Source: Cronobacter sakazakii (GTDB taxonomy: Bacteria; Pseudomonadota; Gammaproteobacteria; Enterobacterales; Enterobacteriaceae). From it: DNA of 64,000 nt. The position numbers and the translations under genes were made by a program. Positions 17,950 through 27,518 of this stretch are shown here, one piece after another (within the stretch, counting starts at the first letter, position 1; each line of letters opens with the position of its first letter). The stretch is taken from assembly GCF_000982825.1 (NCBI RefSeq), contig NZ_CP011047.1:744001-808000 (forward strand), in the 5' to 3' direction. The notes under the pieces were generated by a model that worked only from the letters and a program-made list of their open reading frames with translations, was not told the origin of the DNA and made no database searches.

Positions 17950-19196
17950 GTCTGTCTGCGCCAGAGTAAAAATACGCCACAACAGAGGGCGAAATAGACA
18001 ATATAGGTCGCCATATAGGCCTGGGCCGCGCCCGCCGCGCCGTGCGCCGGGATCAGCCAGTATGAAAAGCTGGTTAATAAAGCAAACTGGCTGACTTCCG
18101 TCAAAATATAAAAGCGCAGCGAGGCTTTCGCGATAATCAGATAGCCAAAGACGTAAGCGCCCACTTTCAGTACATCGCCCACCAGTTGCCAGGCGAAGAG
18201 GTCACGCATCGCGGTAAACTGCGGCGAGAACAGCAGCCAGATGGCGAAATCCCGCAGCAGCCAGACCGCGAAGCTCGCCGTCGCCACCGCAGGTAGCACA
18301 AACTTCAGCGCGCGTCCGATTTCGCGGGTGATGTCGCGCTTCGCCTCAAGGCGGGAGAGCGTAGGCAGCAGCCAGACGCTGAATGACGCGGTGATAAACT
18401 GTAAATAGGCGTCGGAGATACTGCTCACGCCCTGCCAGATGCCGACGGCATCCCACCCGTAACGGGCGGCCAGCAGGTTTCGCATCATCACATACGCGAC
18501 CGGCAGCGTTACCGCGGTCATCAGGGCCATCAGCGTGAATTTACCGAGATGGCGCGCCAGCGGGCCGTCCCAGGACGGTTTCAGATAGCGCAGCGGCACA
18601 TGCTCGCGCCGCATCAGCATCCAGACCGCCGGGATGGCGACCAGCGCAGGCACCAGCGCCAGGCCCAGCAGCGCGCCTTCATACCCGCCGAGACGAAAAC
18701 AGGCGTAATACGCCACCACCCCGATAAGACTGCCGATAATCAGCGCCAGCGCGTTGCCCGCCGCGTCGCGAAAGCCTTTGATAATGGCGAGCGTGAGGTT
18801 AGCCCAGGCGATCCCCATCTGGATAAAGGCCACCATGCGCACCACGTTTTCATAGCGAGCATGGCCAAACAGGCCAACGCTAATCGGCCCGGCCGCCAGC
18901 AGAAAAATCACCGCCAGTAACGTCGAGAAGCTCAGCACCATCGCCGATGCCGTGCCCGTGACGCGCTGCAGCCCGGCGGCGTCATGCTGATGCTGCGCGA
19001 CCAGTTTCGTCACGCCGTTGAAAATGCCCGCCCCGGCTAACACGCCGAGCACCGTAATCAGCTGGCGGAAATTCCCCGCCTGCCCGACGCCCGCAGGGCC
19101 AAACGCGACCGCCAGCAGTTTGACGACCACGAGCCCCGCGCCGATTTTGATAAGCGTGGACCCGGCGGTCCACACGGAAGCTTTAGCGAGCGACAT
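17946..19196 (-). CDS. wzxE: ECA lipid III flippase
   Basis: Moves the lipid-linked ECA unit across the inner membrane; MOP exporter superfamily. The 416 residues equal the E. coli length, with about a dozen hydrophobic segments and the N-terminus MSLAKASVWTAGSTLIKIGA. It begins one base after the wecE stop and overlaps wecF by four bases, so the genes are tightly coupled. Confidence 0.96.
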   Translation of the reverse strand: MSLAKASVWTAGSTLIKIGAGLVVVKLLAVAFGPAGVGQAGNFRQLITVLGVLAGAGIFNGVTKLVAQHQHDAAGLQRVTGTASAMVLSFSTLLAVIFLLAAGPISVGLFGHARYENVVRMVAFIQMGIAWANLTLAIIKGFRDAAGNALALIIGSLIGVVAYYACFRLGGYEGALLGLALVPALVAIPAVWMLMRREHVPLRYLKPSWDGPLARHLGKFTLMALMTAVTLPVAYVMMRNLLAARYGWDAVGIWQGVSSISDAYLQFITASFSVWLLPTLSRLEAKRDITREIGRALKFVLPAVATASFAVWLLRDFAIWLLFSPQFTAMRDLFAWQLVGDVLKVGAYVFGYLIIAKASLRFYILTEVSQFALLTSFSYWLIPAHGAAGAAQAYMATYIVYFALCCGVFLLWRRQT

Positions 19197-19197
19197 A

Positions 19198-20328
19198 TCA
19201 GCCGAAATAGCTCAGCAGCGTATTGATCACCGTGCGCTGGTTAACCGGCGCGAGGTTAAAGAAAAGCGGCAGGCGCAGCAGGCGTTCGCTCTCGACGGTA
19301 GTGAAGCGGTCTTCGCCATGGAACTCGCCGAATTTTTCGCCCGCCGGACAGCCGTGCAGCGGAATGTAGTGGAACACCGCCAGGATTTCGGCCTCTTTGA
19401 GGTAGGCAATGAGCTTGCTGCGGTCGTCGATATCGCGAAGCTTAATGTAAAACATATGCGCGTTATGGCGGCAGGTCTCGGGGATCGACGGCAGCGTGAT
19501 GCGCCCGGCGTGCGCCAGCGGGGCGAGCGCGTCGTAATAGGTTTGCCACAGCGTCAGCCGCTGCTGGTTAATGCGGTCTGCCGCTTCCAGCTGCGCCCAG
19601 AGATAGGCGGCCTGTAAATCGGACATCAGGTAGCTGGAGCCAATATCGCGCCAGGTATATTTGTCCACCTGACCGCGGAAGAACTGGCTGCGGTTGGTGC
19701 CTTTTTCGCGAATGATCTCCGCGCGCTCTACCAGCGCCGGATCGTTAATCAGCGTCGCGCCGCCTTCGCCACCGGCGGTATAGTTTTTGGTTTCATGGAA
19801 GCTAAAGCAGCCGATGTGGCCGATAGTGCCGAGCGCCCGGCCTTTATAGGTCGACATCACGCCCTGCGCGGCGTCTTCCACCACATAGAGTTGGTGCTTT
19901 TCGGCAATCGCCATAATGGTGTCCATCTCGCAGGCCACGCCCGCGTAATGCACCGGCACGATGGCGCGGGTTTTATTGGTGATGGCCGCTTCAATCCGCG
20001 TTTCATCGATATTCATGGTGTCCGGACGCACATCCACAAAGACGATTTTCGCGCCGCGCAGCACAAAGGCGTTAGCAGTGGAGACAAACGTAAAGCTCGG
20101 CATGATCACTTCATCGCCCGGCTGGATGTTCAGCAGCAGCGCCGCCATCTCCAGCGACGCGGTGCAGGACGGCGTCAGCAACACTTTTGGGCTGCCGAAA
20201 CGCTGCTCCATCCACTGCTGGCAGCGGCGGGTAAAACCGCCGTCGCCGCACAGCTTGCCGCTGCTCATCGCAGACTGCATATAGTCGATTTCCGTGCCAA
20301 CCACGGGCGGTGCGTTAAATGGGATCAT
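19198..20328 (-). CDS. wecE: TDP-4-amino-4,6-dideoxygalactose transaminase
   Basis: PLP-dependent DegT/DnrJ-type aminotransferase that makes TDP-Fuc4N from TDP-4-keto-6-deoxyglucose, for ECA. The start at 20328 (MIPFNAPPVVGTEIDYMQ) gives 376 residues as in E. coli; a longer frame to 20457 overlaps wecD and is not credible. The PLP lysine is in FHETKNYTAGGEGG. Its substrate needs TDP-glucose dehydratase and thymidylyltransferase activities, whose usual neighbours rffG and rffH are absent here. Confidence 0.97.
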   Translation of the reverse strand: MIPFNAPPVVGTEIDYMQSAMSSGKLCGDGGFTRRCQQWMEQRFGSPKVLLTPSCTASLEMAALLLNIQPGDEVIMPSFTFVSTANAFVLRGAKIVFVDVRPDTMNIDETRIEAAITNKTRAIVPVHYAGVACEMDTIMAIAEKHQLYVVEDAAQGVMSTYKGRALGTIGHIGCFSFHETKNYTAGGEGGATLINDPALVERAEIIREKGTNRSQFFRGQVDKYTWRDIGSSYLMSDLQAAYLWAQLEAADRINQQRLTLWQTYYDALAPLAHAGRITLPSIPETCRHNAHMFYIKLRDIDDRSKLIAYLKEAEILAVFHYIPLHGCPAGEKFGEFHGEDRFTTVESERLLRLPLFFNLAPVNQRTVINTLLSYFG

Positions 20329-20333
20329 GATAG

Positions 20334-21017
20334 TTACCTGTATAACCAATAAGCGGTGCTTTCGATGTTGCCGCCGCTGGCAATATAGCGGCGCAGCGCG
20401 GCGCGGTTGCCCGCCTGCGTCGCAACCCGCAAGGTATAAAGCCCGCGCGTGACGCACCAGTGGCGCGCCGCCTGCATCAGGGCTTCTCCGGCGCCGCGAC
20501 CGGCCAGCAGGCCGATACGGGCTTCTTGTTCGTTAAGCGCGCGCAGCGTCACGAAACCGCGCAGCGCTCCCTGCGGCGTGCGCAGGATAAGACATTCGTG
20601 ATCGAACGCGCCTTTAACCGCGTTTTCGACCCACTGCGCGTAAAACCGTCCGCTGGCGTCAGGCGCATACCAGGGCGCGCGAAACCGACTCATGGCAAAC
20701 TCCTCCGCCGCCGCGTCGCGCAGCAGCGGAATATCATCGGGCGTGGCGGTGGTTATCTGCGCGTCGCGCGCGGGCGCATCAGGCGTGAGTGTCAGCGCGA
20801 AATCCACTTCGCCCTCCACCAGCTGAAAGCCGAGCTGCGCCAGGCCGTCCAGCAGATCGCAGCGGGCTGCGGGCACTTTCGCCTGCACGCGCGACCAGGC
20901 GTCTAATTGCGCCACGTCTAGCTGTGGCGCGGTATCAGAGAAACGGACAATCGCGCTGTCGATGCCGAAAAAGTGGCTCTCCCACTCAAGAGGATCAAGG
21001 GTGGCGTGGACGTGCAC
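20334..21017 (-). CDS. wecD: TDP-Fuc4N acetyltransferase
   Basis: GNAT-fold enzyme that N-acetylates TDP-Fuc4N for ECA. The 227-residue protein has the acetyl-CoA binding segment RIGLLAGRGAGEALM and the conserved SRFRAPWYAPDASGRFYAQW. It starts only 21 bases after wecC, where E. coli has rffG and rffH. It ends 5 bases before wecE. Confidence 0.96.
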   Translation of the reverse strand: MHVHATLDPLEWESHFFGIDSAIVRFSDTAPQLDVAQLDAWSRVQAKVPAARCDLLDGLAQLGFQLVEGEVDFALTLTPDAPARDAQITTATPDDIPLLRDAAAEEFAMSRFRAPWYAPDASGRFYAQWVENAVKGAFDHECLILRTPQGALRGFVTLRALNEQEARIGLLAGRGAGEALMQAARHWCVTRGLYTLRVATQAGNRAALRRYIASGGNIESTAYWLYR

Positions 21018-21038
21018 GGAGCAGCTCCAGCAAAGGGT

Positions 21039-22301
21039 TCACCGCCAGACGCCTTTGGTGTCGACGACCCAAGTGTGATTGAGCGTCGAGCCGTCAATCG
21101 CTTTGAACTGCTGATGATCTACCAGCATCACCAGCACGTCGGCCTGCGCCAGCGCGTCATCAAGCGCGCTCAGTTTGCACTTGCCTTCAAGGCGTGTCGG
21201 CAGCGTATGGATGTTGGGCTCGACGACCAGCGTTTCACCGCTGTGCCAGTCGGCGATAAGTTCAGCGATTTCCATCGCCGGGCTTTCGCGTAAATCATCG
21301 ATATTCGGTTTAAACGCCAGGCCAAAGCAGGCGATTTTCACTTCGCTGGCGCGGCGGTTGGTCGCAGCGAGGCAGTCCGCCAGCGTGCTTTTTACCTGCT
21401 GAATCACCCAGTGCGGTTTGTGGTCGTTCACTTCACGCGCGGTACGGATGAGACGCGCCTGCTGCGGGTTCTGCGCCACGATAAACCACGGGTCGACGGC
21501 GATGCAGTGGCCGCCCACGCCCGGCCCTGGTTGCAGGATATTTACGCGCGGATGGCGGTTCGCGAGGCGAATCAGCTCCCAGACGTTAATGCCCTGATCG
21601 GCACAAATCAGCGACAGCTCGTTGGCGAACGCAATATTCACATCGCGGAAGCTGTTCTCGGTGAGCTTGCACATCTCGGCGGTGCGGGAGTTAGTGACTA
21701 CACACTCACCTTCCAGGAAGATTTTGTAGAGTTCGCTGGCGCGCGCCGAGCAGACCGGCGTCATCCCACCAATCACGCGGTCGTTTTTAATCAGTTCAAC
21801 CATTACCTGGCCCGGCAGCACGCGCTCCGGACAGTAGGCGATATTGATATCCGCCGCCTCGCCCGCCTGCTGCGGGAAGCTGAGATCCGGACGCAGCGCC
21901 GCAAGCCATTGCGCCATCTGTTCGGTCGCGCCGACGGGCGACGTGGATTCCAGAATCACCAGCGCGCCTTTACGCAGCACCGGCGCGACAGATTCCGCCG
22001 CCGCCTGCACGTAGGCCATATCCGGCTCGTGATCGCCTTTGAACGGCGTGGGAACGGCGATGAGATACGCGTCCGCTTCAACGGGTGTTGTGCTGGCGCG
22101 CAGGAAACCGCCTTCCACGGCGGTTTTGACAACCTTATCGAGCTCTGGCTCGACAATATGAATTTCACCCCGGTTAATGGTATCGACCGCGTGCTGATTA
22201 ATGTCGATGCCGATGACCTGTTTTTCACGCGACGCGAATGCCGCCGCGGTGGGTAAACCGATATAACCCAGACCAATCACCGAAATGGTATTAAAACTCA
22301 T
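21039..22301 (-). CDS. wecC: UDP-N-acetyl-D-mannosamine dehydrogenase
   Basis: Oxidises UDP-ManNAc to UDP-ManNAcA with NAD, for ECA; UDP-glucose/GDP-mannose dehydrogenase family. The 420 residues equal E. coli. A Rossmann motif GLGYIGLPTAAAFA lies at about residues 11-24, and the region GPGVGGHCIAVDPWF holds the catalytic cysteine. It overlaps the wecB stop as ATGA. Confidence 0.97.
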   Translation of the reverse strand: MSFNTISVIGLGYIGLPTAAAFASREKQVIGIDINQHAVDTINRGEIHIVEPELDKVVKTAVEGGFLRASTTPVEADAYLIAVPTPFKGDHEPDMAYVQAAAESVAPVLRKGALVILESTSPVGATEQMAQWLAALRPDLSFPQQAGEAADINIAYCPERVLPGQVMVELIKNDRVIGGMTPVCSARASELYKIFLEGECVVTNSRTAEMCKLTENSFRDVNIAFANELSLICADQGINVWELIRLANRHPRVNILQPGPGVGGHCIAVDPWFIVAQNPQQARLIRTAREVNDHKPHWVIQQVKSTLADCLAATNRRASEVKIACFGLAFKPNIDDLRESPAMEIAELIADWHSGETLVVEPNIHTLPTRLEGKCKLSALDDALAQADVLVMLVDHQQFKAIDGSTLNHTWVVDTKGVWR

Positions 22302-23428
22302 AGTGATACCCGATTATTTTTAAGTGCATGTAATATCCGTTCGCATGCCTGCCCGTCGCCATAAGGGTTATGGGCGTGGCTCATGGCCTGGTACGCCGCC
22401 TCGTCGTGCAGCAGTCGCGTCACTTCGGCGACGATACGCTGCGTGTCCGTGCCCACCAGACGCACCGTGCCCGCCTCGACCGCTTCCGGGCGCTCGGTGG
22501 TTTCTCGCATTACCAGTACTGGTTTGCCAAGCGACGGTGCCTCTTCCTGAATGCCGCCGGAGTCGGTCAGGATCAGCCAGGCGTGGTTCATCAGCCAGAC
22601 AAACGGCAGGTACTCCTGCGGCTCAATCAGCACTATGTTGTCGATGTGGCCCAGGATACGGTTGACCGGCTCGGTGACGTTGGGGTTGAGATGTACGGGA
22701 TAGACAATCTGGACATCGCGGTTTTGCGCGGCGATATCCGCCAGCGCGCGGCAAATCTGCTCGAATCCTTCGCCGAAACTTTCGCGGCGATGGCCCGTTA
22801 CCAGGATCATTTTCTTGTCGCCATCGAGGAACGGGTACTGCGTTTCGAGGCGCAGGCGCAGCGGTTCATCCGCCATCACGCGATCGCGCACAGCGATTAG
22901 CGCATCGATAACGGTATTGCCGGTGACAAAAATCCGCGCGTCCGGAATGTTCTCGCGCAGCAGATTCTGGCGCGACAGTTCGGTCGGGGCGAAGTGGTAC
23001 ATCGCCAGATGACCGGTGAGCGTACGGTTGGCCTCCTCCGGCCACGGCGAATAGAGATCGCCCGTACGCAGCCCCGCTTCAACGTGACCGACGGGAATAC
23101 GCTGATAAAACGCGGCCAGGCTGGTCGCGATGGTGGTTGTCGTATCGCCATGCACCAGAACGACATCCGGACGAAATTCGGTCAGAATCGGTTTCAGCCC
23201 TTCCAGAATGCGACAGGTGATCTCGGTAAGCCCCTGTCCAGGCTTCATGATGTTCAGATCGTAATCCGGCACAATGGAAAAAAGATGCAGCACCTGATCC
23301 AGCATCTGCCTGTGCTGAGCGGTGACGCAAACCCGGGTGTCGAACGCGGGATCCTGTGCCAGCGCATGAACCAGCGGTGCCATTTTGATGGCTTCTGGTC
23401 GCGTGCCAAAAACGGTTAGTACTCTCAC
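22298..23428 (-). CDS. wecB: UDP-N-acetylglucosamine 2-epimerase
   Basis: Converts UDP-GlcNAc to UDP-ManNAc for ECA; cytoplasmic. The 376 residues match E. coli. It starts with GTG at 23428, giving MRVLTVFGTRPEAIKMAPL; conserved motifs VHGDTTTT, VGHVEAGLRT and LTDSGGIQEEAP are intact. Its stop overlaps the wecC start. Confidence 0.97.
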   Translation of the reverse strand: MRVLTVFGTRPEAIKMAPLVHALAQDPAFDTRVCVTAQHRQMLDQVLHLFSIVPDYDLNIMKPGQGLTEITCRILEGLKPILTEFRPDVVLVHGDTTTTIATSLAAFYQRIPVGHVEAGLRTGDLYSPWPEEANRTLTGHLAMYHFAPTELSRQNLLRENIPDARIFVTGNTVIDALIAVRDRVMADEPLRLRLETQYPFLDGDKKMILVTGHRRESFGEGFEQICRALADIAAQNRDVQIVYPVHLNPNVTEPVNRILGHIDNIVLIEPQEYLPFVWLMNHAWLILTDSGGIQEEAPSLGKPVLVMRETTERPEAVEAGTVRLVGTDTQRIVAEVTRLLHDEAAYQAMSHAHNPYGDGQACERILHALKNNRVSL

Positions 23429-23485
23429 AACGATTCTCTTCAGTTGGCGATGAAGGCGACGCGCGCCTTCATTCAGGACGCGTGC

Positions 23486-24535
23486 TTATGCGGTGCGACG
23501 GCGGCGGACCAGAGCCACGCCAGCGCCAGTCAACGCCCCAACAGCTCCCCACATGATCATCAGAAACGCGCGACGTGGGCTGTCGCGTTTAACCGGCTCT
23601 TCCGGTGTGCGCAGATAGCGATAGGTCTGAAAGCGCGGATCCAGCGTCGGCCCGACGTTCAGCGTCGCCAGCATCGCCCGGTTCTGGTCGTAGTCGATGT
23701 CATAGGTCGGTCCTACCGCCTGGAGGTTTTCCAGACGCGCCTGCAACAGCGGGCGACCCAGCATAAACAGTTCAGAATCCGGCAGCTCATCTGCGGGAAC
23801 ATCCGTTTCGCTGCGAGAAATATTGTGTTGTTCCGCCACCTGTAACGCCTGCTGAACGTTATGCACGCGGCGATCGAAAATCGATTTCGCGACGGCCTCC
23901 TGACGTTTCACCTGCGCTTTCATCTGCACCGTACGCGCCGCCCAGGCACCTTTCAGCTCATCATTAAGATGGCTGGCGGCACGCTGGCTGGCGAACGCGA
24001 TGTACTGACGCAACAGGTTGTTGGCATCCGGCGCGGTTTCGGCAATCAGTCGAATGTTATCGTTTTGATTACGGGTGACGTCGCCTGCGGTGAACTGGAT
24101 GTTGTCGATAAACTCATCCAGCAGCGCGGCGTCGGCTTTGCTGTTGCCGACCCGGCGCTGCTTGTAATAGTCCGTCTGCGACCAGAAATCGCGGCGGGTA
24201 TCCCAGGCGGAGAGTTGCATGATGAATTCTTTATAGGCGTCGTCCATCACCGAAGGCTGGTCCACCGGCGTCAGGTTGGCTTTCGCATCCAGATTACGCA
24301 GGAACTGCTGCTGCGAATAGTAGCCGCCCAGCATATTGACGGTGGGTCTGTCGGTGATGGCCATCGCGCTCCACTCCTGGCGCGCGAAGAATGTGTAAGT
24401 GAGCGCGACCAGCGCAAACAGCACGGCCATGCCGACTATCCAGAATTTCCCTGCCCACAGCGTTCGGAACAGACCACGAATATCCAGTTCATTATCTGCC
24501 ACTCCTGGCGGAGTGCCCGGCACTTTTTGATTCAT
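23486..24535 (-). CDS. wzzE: ECA chain-length regulator
   Basis: Polysaccharide co-polymerase that sets the modal ECA chain length and favours cyclic ECA; inner membrane with a large periplasmic coiled domain. Two membrane segments are visible (about residues 31-50, and near the C-terminus in RAFLMIMWGAVGALTGAGVAL). The ATG at 24535 is preferred to the GTG directly before it, giving 349 residues. Confidence 0.95.
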   Translation of the reverse strand: MNQKVPGTPPGVADNELDIRGLFRTLWAGKFWIVGMAVLFALVALTYTFFARQEWSAMAITDRPTVNMLGGYYSQQQFLRNLDAKANLTPVDQPSVMDDAYKEFIMQLSAWDTRRDFWSQTDYYKQRRVGNSKADAALLDEFIDNIQFTAGDVTRNQNDNIRLIAETAPDANNLLRQYIAFASQRAASHLNDELKGAWAARTVQMKAQVKRQEAVAKSIFDRRVHNVQQALQVAEQHNISRSETDVPADELPDSELFMLGRPLLQARLENLQAVGPTYDIDYDQNRAMLATLNVGPTLDPRFQTYRYLRTPEEPVKRDSPRRAFLMIMWGAVGALTGAGVALVRRRRTA

Positions 24536-24552
24536 CACGTCCCCGTTTTTCT

Positions 24553-25653
24553 TTAATTAGCGGTGGGCTTGTTGCTTCCGCGCTTGATACGACGCTTAAC
24601 GCGTTTGATGAAGCGCGCCACTTTCCATGCCCGTTTGATACAGTAGCCGTAGAAGAAAAATGCTAGCAAGAATAATGCCAACATTACCCACTCAGGGATA
24701 ATATGGGCCGCGTATTCTGACGCCACGCCAATACCGGCCAGCAGCGCGGCGGCGAGCGTAATAAGGACAAACGCCTGGCGAGAAGTAAAACCGGCGCGCA
24801 TGATCAGATGATGAATGTGCTGGCGGTCCGGTGAGAACGGGCTCATGCCTTTACGCAGACGACGGTACATGATGGCTATCATGTCCATCAGCGGAATCGC
24901 GATGATCCAGAGCGCAGTCACCGGGCTAATCGGATGCGTTTTCCCCTGGGTGGTTTCCAGCAGGATCCAGATAACCGTAAACCCGATGAGCGTACTGCCC
25001 GCATCGCCCATAAAGACTTTATAACGCCGCCCAAACGCGCCGAGGTTTAGCAGGATGTAAGGGAGAATGGCGGCTATCATGGCAAAGCACCACATCGACA
25101 GGCTGGTCTGCCCGTCAAACCACAGGATCATCCCGATGGCCGCGAAAGAGACGCACGACAGGCCGCCCAGCAGGCCATCGATACCGTCGACCATGTTGAA
25201 GGCGTTAATCGCCGCCCAGACGGCGAACAGCGTGAGGAAATACCCAAACGGCCCCAGCACCATCTCCCACGAGCCGAAAATGTACCCGAGACTTCGCAGG
25301 TAGAGCCCGCCCACTGTCATCATGACCACGCCGATAACGGCCTGGATCACGGCGCGAATTTTTACGCTAATGTCATAACGGTCATCCAGCGCGCCGACAA
25401 ACACCAGCACCCCGGCGCTGGCGAGATATAACGCTGCATGAGGGATGTAGTAGTCCGCGATGAAAAAGGTAAAGCAGATGCCTGCGTAGACGGAGATGCC
25501 GCCCACGAGCGGGATAAGCCCCTGATGGCGCTTACGGAAGTTGGGTTTATCAACCAGACCCACTCTTTTGCCGATCTTTCGTGCGAAAAAAAGAAAAACA
25601 AATGTGAATAAAAAAATACTGAGTAGCTCAGTACCAACGGTAACTAAATTCAC
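24553..25653 (-). CDS. wecA: UDP-GlcNAc:undecaprenyl-phosphate GlcNAc-1-P transferase
   Basis: First enzyme of ECA and of many O-antigens: it makes GlcNAc-PP-undecaprenol in the inner membrane. A GTG at 25653 gives VNLVTVGTELLSIFLF and 366 residues, in line with the GTG start of E. coli wecA; a TTG 18 bases earlier is possible. Motifs of the family are present: ALDDRYD, NAFNMVDGIDGL and the cytoplasmic HIHHLIMRAG. It heads the ECA operon, about 200 bases downstream of the rho terminator. Confidence 0.96.
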   Translation of the reverse strand: MNLVTVGTELLSIFLFTFVFLFFARKIGKRVGLVDKPNFRKRHQGLIPLVGGISVYAGICFTFFIADYYIPHAALYLASAGVLVFVGALDDRYDISVKIRAVIQAVIGVVMMTVGGLYLRSLGYIFGSWEMVLGPFGYFLTLFAVWAAINAFNMVDGIDGLLGGLSCVSFAAIGMILWFDGQTSLSMWCFAMIAAILPYILLNLGAFGRRYKVFMGDAGSTLIGFTVIWILLETTQGKTHPISPVTALWIIAIPLMDMIAIMYRRLRKGMSPFSPDRQHIHHLIMRAGFTSRQAFVLITLAAALLAGIGVASEYAAHIIPEWVMLALFLLAFFFYGYCIKRAWKVARFIKRVKRRIKRGSNKPTAN

Positions 25654-25856
25654 AGTGTGCGCTCTCTGCAAACGTTAAGTCCGGAGGAAGTATAACTGCG
25701 GCAGTCGGGCTTTCTAAGCACTCCTCCGCCCCTCATCCCTGAACAGACTAATTATTATTCAGTAAGATAAACATAGCTCAGGCCAGATAAAAACTGACGC
25801 GCCTCTACTGAAAATCGCGTAAAGATCACGCCCGTTGCCTATCGTATAGAGCAACA

Positions 25857-25886
25857 AAGAAAAACGCCACGTCGTGACGTGGCGTT
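25857..25886 (-). terminator. Terminator of rho
   Basis: A 10-bp stem AACGCCACGT/ACGTGGCGTT with a four-base loop, followed by TTTTTCTTTG on the minus strand, 18 bases beyond the rho stop. Confidence 0.92.
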
Positions 25887-25903
25887 CCCCGAGTTTCCGC
25901 TAA

Positions 25904-27163
25904 CTACGAACGTTTCATCATATCGAAGAATTCGTCGTTAGTTTTGGTCATCGCCAGTTTATTGATGAGGAATTCCATCGCATCAATCTCACCCATTGGG
26001 TGAATGATTTTACGCAGGATCCACATTTTCTGCAGTTCTTCCTGCGTCGTCAGCAGCTCTTCTTTACGGGTACCGGAACGGTTGTAATCGATAGCCGGGA
26101 AGACGCGTTTTTCCGCGATCTTACGGGAGAGATGCAGTTCCATGTTACCGGTGCCTTTAAACTCTTCATAGATAACTTCATCCATTTTAGAGCCGGTATC
26201 AATCAGAGCAGTCGCAATAATGGTCAGGCTGCCGCCCTCTTCCACGTTACGCGCCGCGCCGAAGAAACGTTTCGGACGATGCAGGGCGTTGGCGTCTACA
26301 CCACCGGTCAGCACTTTACCGGAGGCCGGCACAACGGTGTTGTAAGCGCGCGCCAGACGGGTGATGGAGTCGAGCAGAATGATAACGTCTTTTTTATGCT
26401 CAACCAGGCGCTTGGCCTTCTCGATCACCATCTCGGCAACCTGAACGTGGCGGGAAGCCGGTTCGTCGAACGTGGACGCAACCACTTCGCCTTTTACCAG
26501 ACGCTGCATCTCGGTCACTTCTTCCGGACGTTCGTCGATAAGCAGTACCATCAGCACGCAGTCCGGGTGGTTATAGGCGATGCTCTGCGCGATGTTCTGC
26601 AGCAGCATGGTTTTACCGGCTTTCGGCGGTGCCACGATGAGACCACGCTGACCGCGGCCAATAGGCGATGCCAGATCCAGGACACGTGCGGTCAAATCTT
26701 CAGTCGACCCGTTGCCGCGCTCCATACGCAGACGCGAGTTGGCGTGCAGCGGCGTTAAGTTTTCGAACAGGATCTTATTACGTGCGTTTTCCGGTTTATC
26801 GAAGTTAACTTCGTTCACTTTCAACAGCGCGAAGTAGCGCTCGCCTTCTTTCGGCGGACGAATCTTACCGGAGATGGTATCCCCTGTGCGGAGGTTGAAA
26901 CGGCGGATTTGGCTGGGAGAAACGTAGATGTCGTCGGGACCGGCGAGGTAGGAGCTGTCTGCAGAACGGAGGAAGCCAAAGCCATCCTGCAATATCTCCA
27001 GCACACCGTCGCCAAAGATATCTTCGCCACTCTTCGCGTGCTGCTTCAGGATGGCGAAAATAATATCCTGTTTGCGCATGCGGGCCAGGTTTTCCAGTCC
27101 CATATTTTCGCCGAGAGTAATCAGCTCAGAAACCGGCGTATTCTTTAATTCGGTAAGATTCAT
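25904..27163 (-). CDS. rho: Transcription termination factor Rho
   Basis: Hexameric RNA helicase that ends transcription at Rho-dependent sites. The 419 residues equal E. coli. The N-terminal RNA-binding domain begins MNLTELKNTPVSELITLGE and includes the cold-shock-like GFGFLRS. The Walker A motif is APPKAGKT near residue 178, followed by Walker B VLLIDERPEEVTEM. The Q- and R-loop regions are intact. It is transcribed toward wecA but separated from it by a terminator. Confidence 0.99.
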   Translation of the reverse strand: MNLTELKNTPVSELITLGENMGLENLARMRKQDIIFAILKQHAKSGEDIFGDGVLEILQDGFGFLRSADSSYLAGPDDIYVSPSQIRRFNLRTGDTISGKIRPPKEGERYFALLKVNEVNFDKPENARNKILFENLTPLHANSRLRMERGNGSTEDLTARVLDLASPIGRGQRGLIVAPPKAGKTMLLQNIAQSIAYNHPDCVLMVLLIDERPEEVTEMQRLVKGEVVASTFDEPASRHVQVAEMVIEKAKRLVEHKKDVIILLDSITRLARAYNTVVPASGKVLTGGVDANALHRPKRFFGAARNVEEGGSLTIIATALIDTGSKMDEVIYEEFKGTGNMELHLSRKIAEKRVFPAIDYNRSGTRKEELLTTQEELQKMWILRKIIHPMGEIDAMEFLINKLAMTKTNDEFFDMMKRS

Positions 27164-27480
27164 AGTGGTGGGTTCTTAAACTCGGGGTAAATCTCGAACG
27201 TAATGTTGTGAATGGTATGGCAGGGTCATCCATGCCTGTTAACGGGCTTCATCTCATGTCTGTTCGTTGCCTGGTTGCAGGTAAGGAACGCAGAACTGAA
27301 ACGACAAGACGGAATGAGCGATAAGTCCCGGAATTAATGCTCTTCTCGCCTACCGGTCTCGGTATTGACATTGTCACGGGCGGGAAGCGTCGGGTATTAC
27401 AAGATTCAAACTAAAAGGTAAGTTTAAATTGAAGTCAAAAATTAAGTTAGCATGACTGAAGCCGGGCGTCCAGCGGTCCT
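27164..27480 (-). promoter_or_regulatory. rho leader region (autoregulation; degenerate rhoL)
   Basis: About 350 bases separate rho from trxA. In E. coli this leader encodes the 33-residue RhoL peptide and mediates Rho-dependent autoregulation. Here a minus-strand frame near 27250-27340 still reads PSCRFSSA as in RhoL, but I find no ATG, GTG or TTG in frame after the upstream stop. The leader is therefore recognisable, while a translated RhoL is doubtful. Confidence 0.45.
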
Positions 27481-27518
27481 GAATATTTAGGAACCGTGAT
27501 CGCCCCGGCGGGGAACCA

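Noticed and set aside
19198..20457. Longer wecE starting at 20457
   Set aside because: It would overlap wecD by more than 100 bases and add residues absent from the family; the ATG at 20328 fits the known length.
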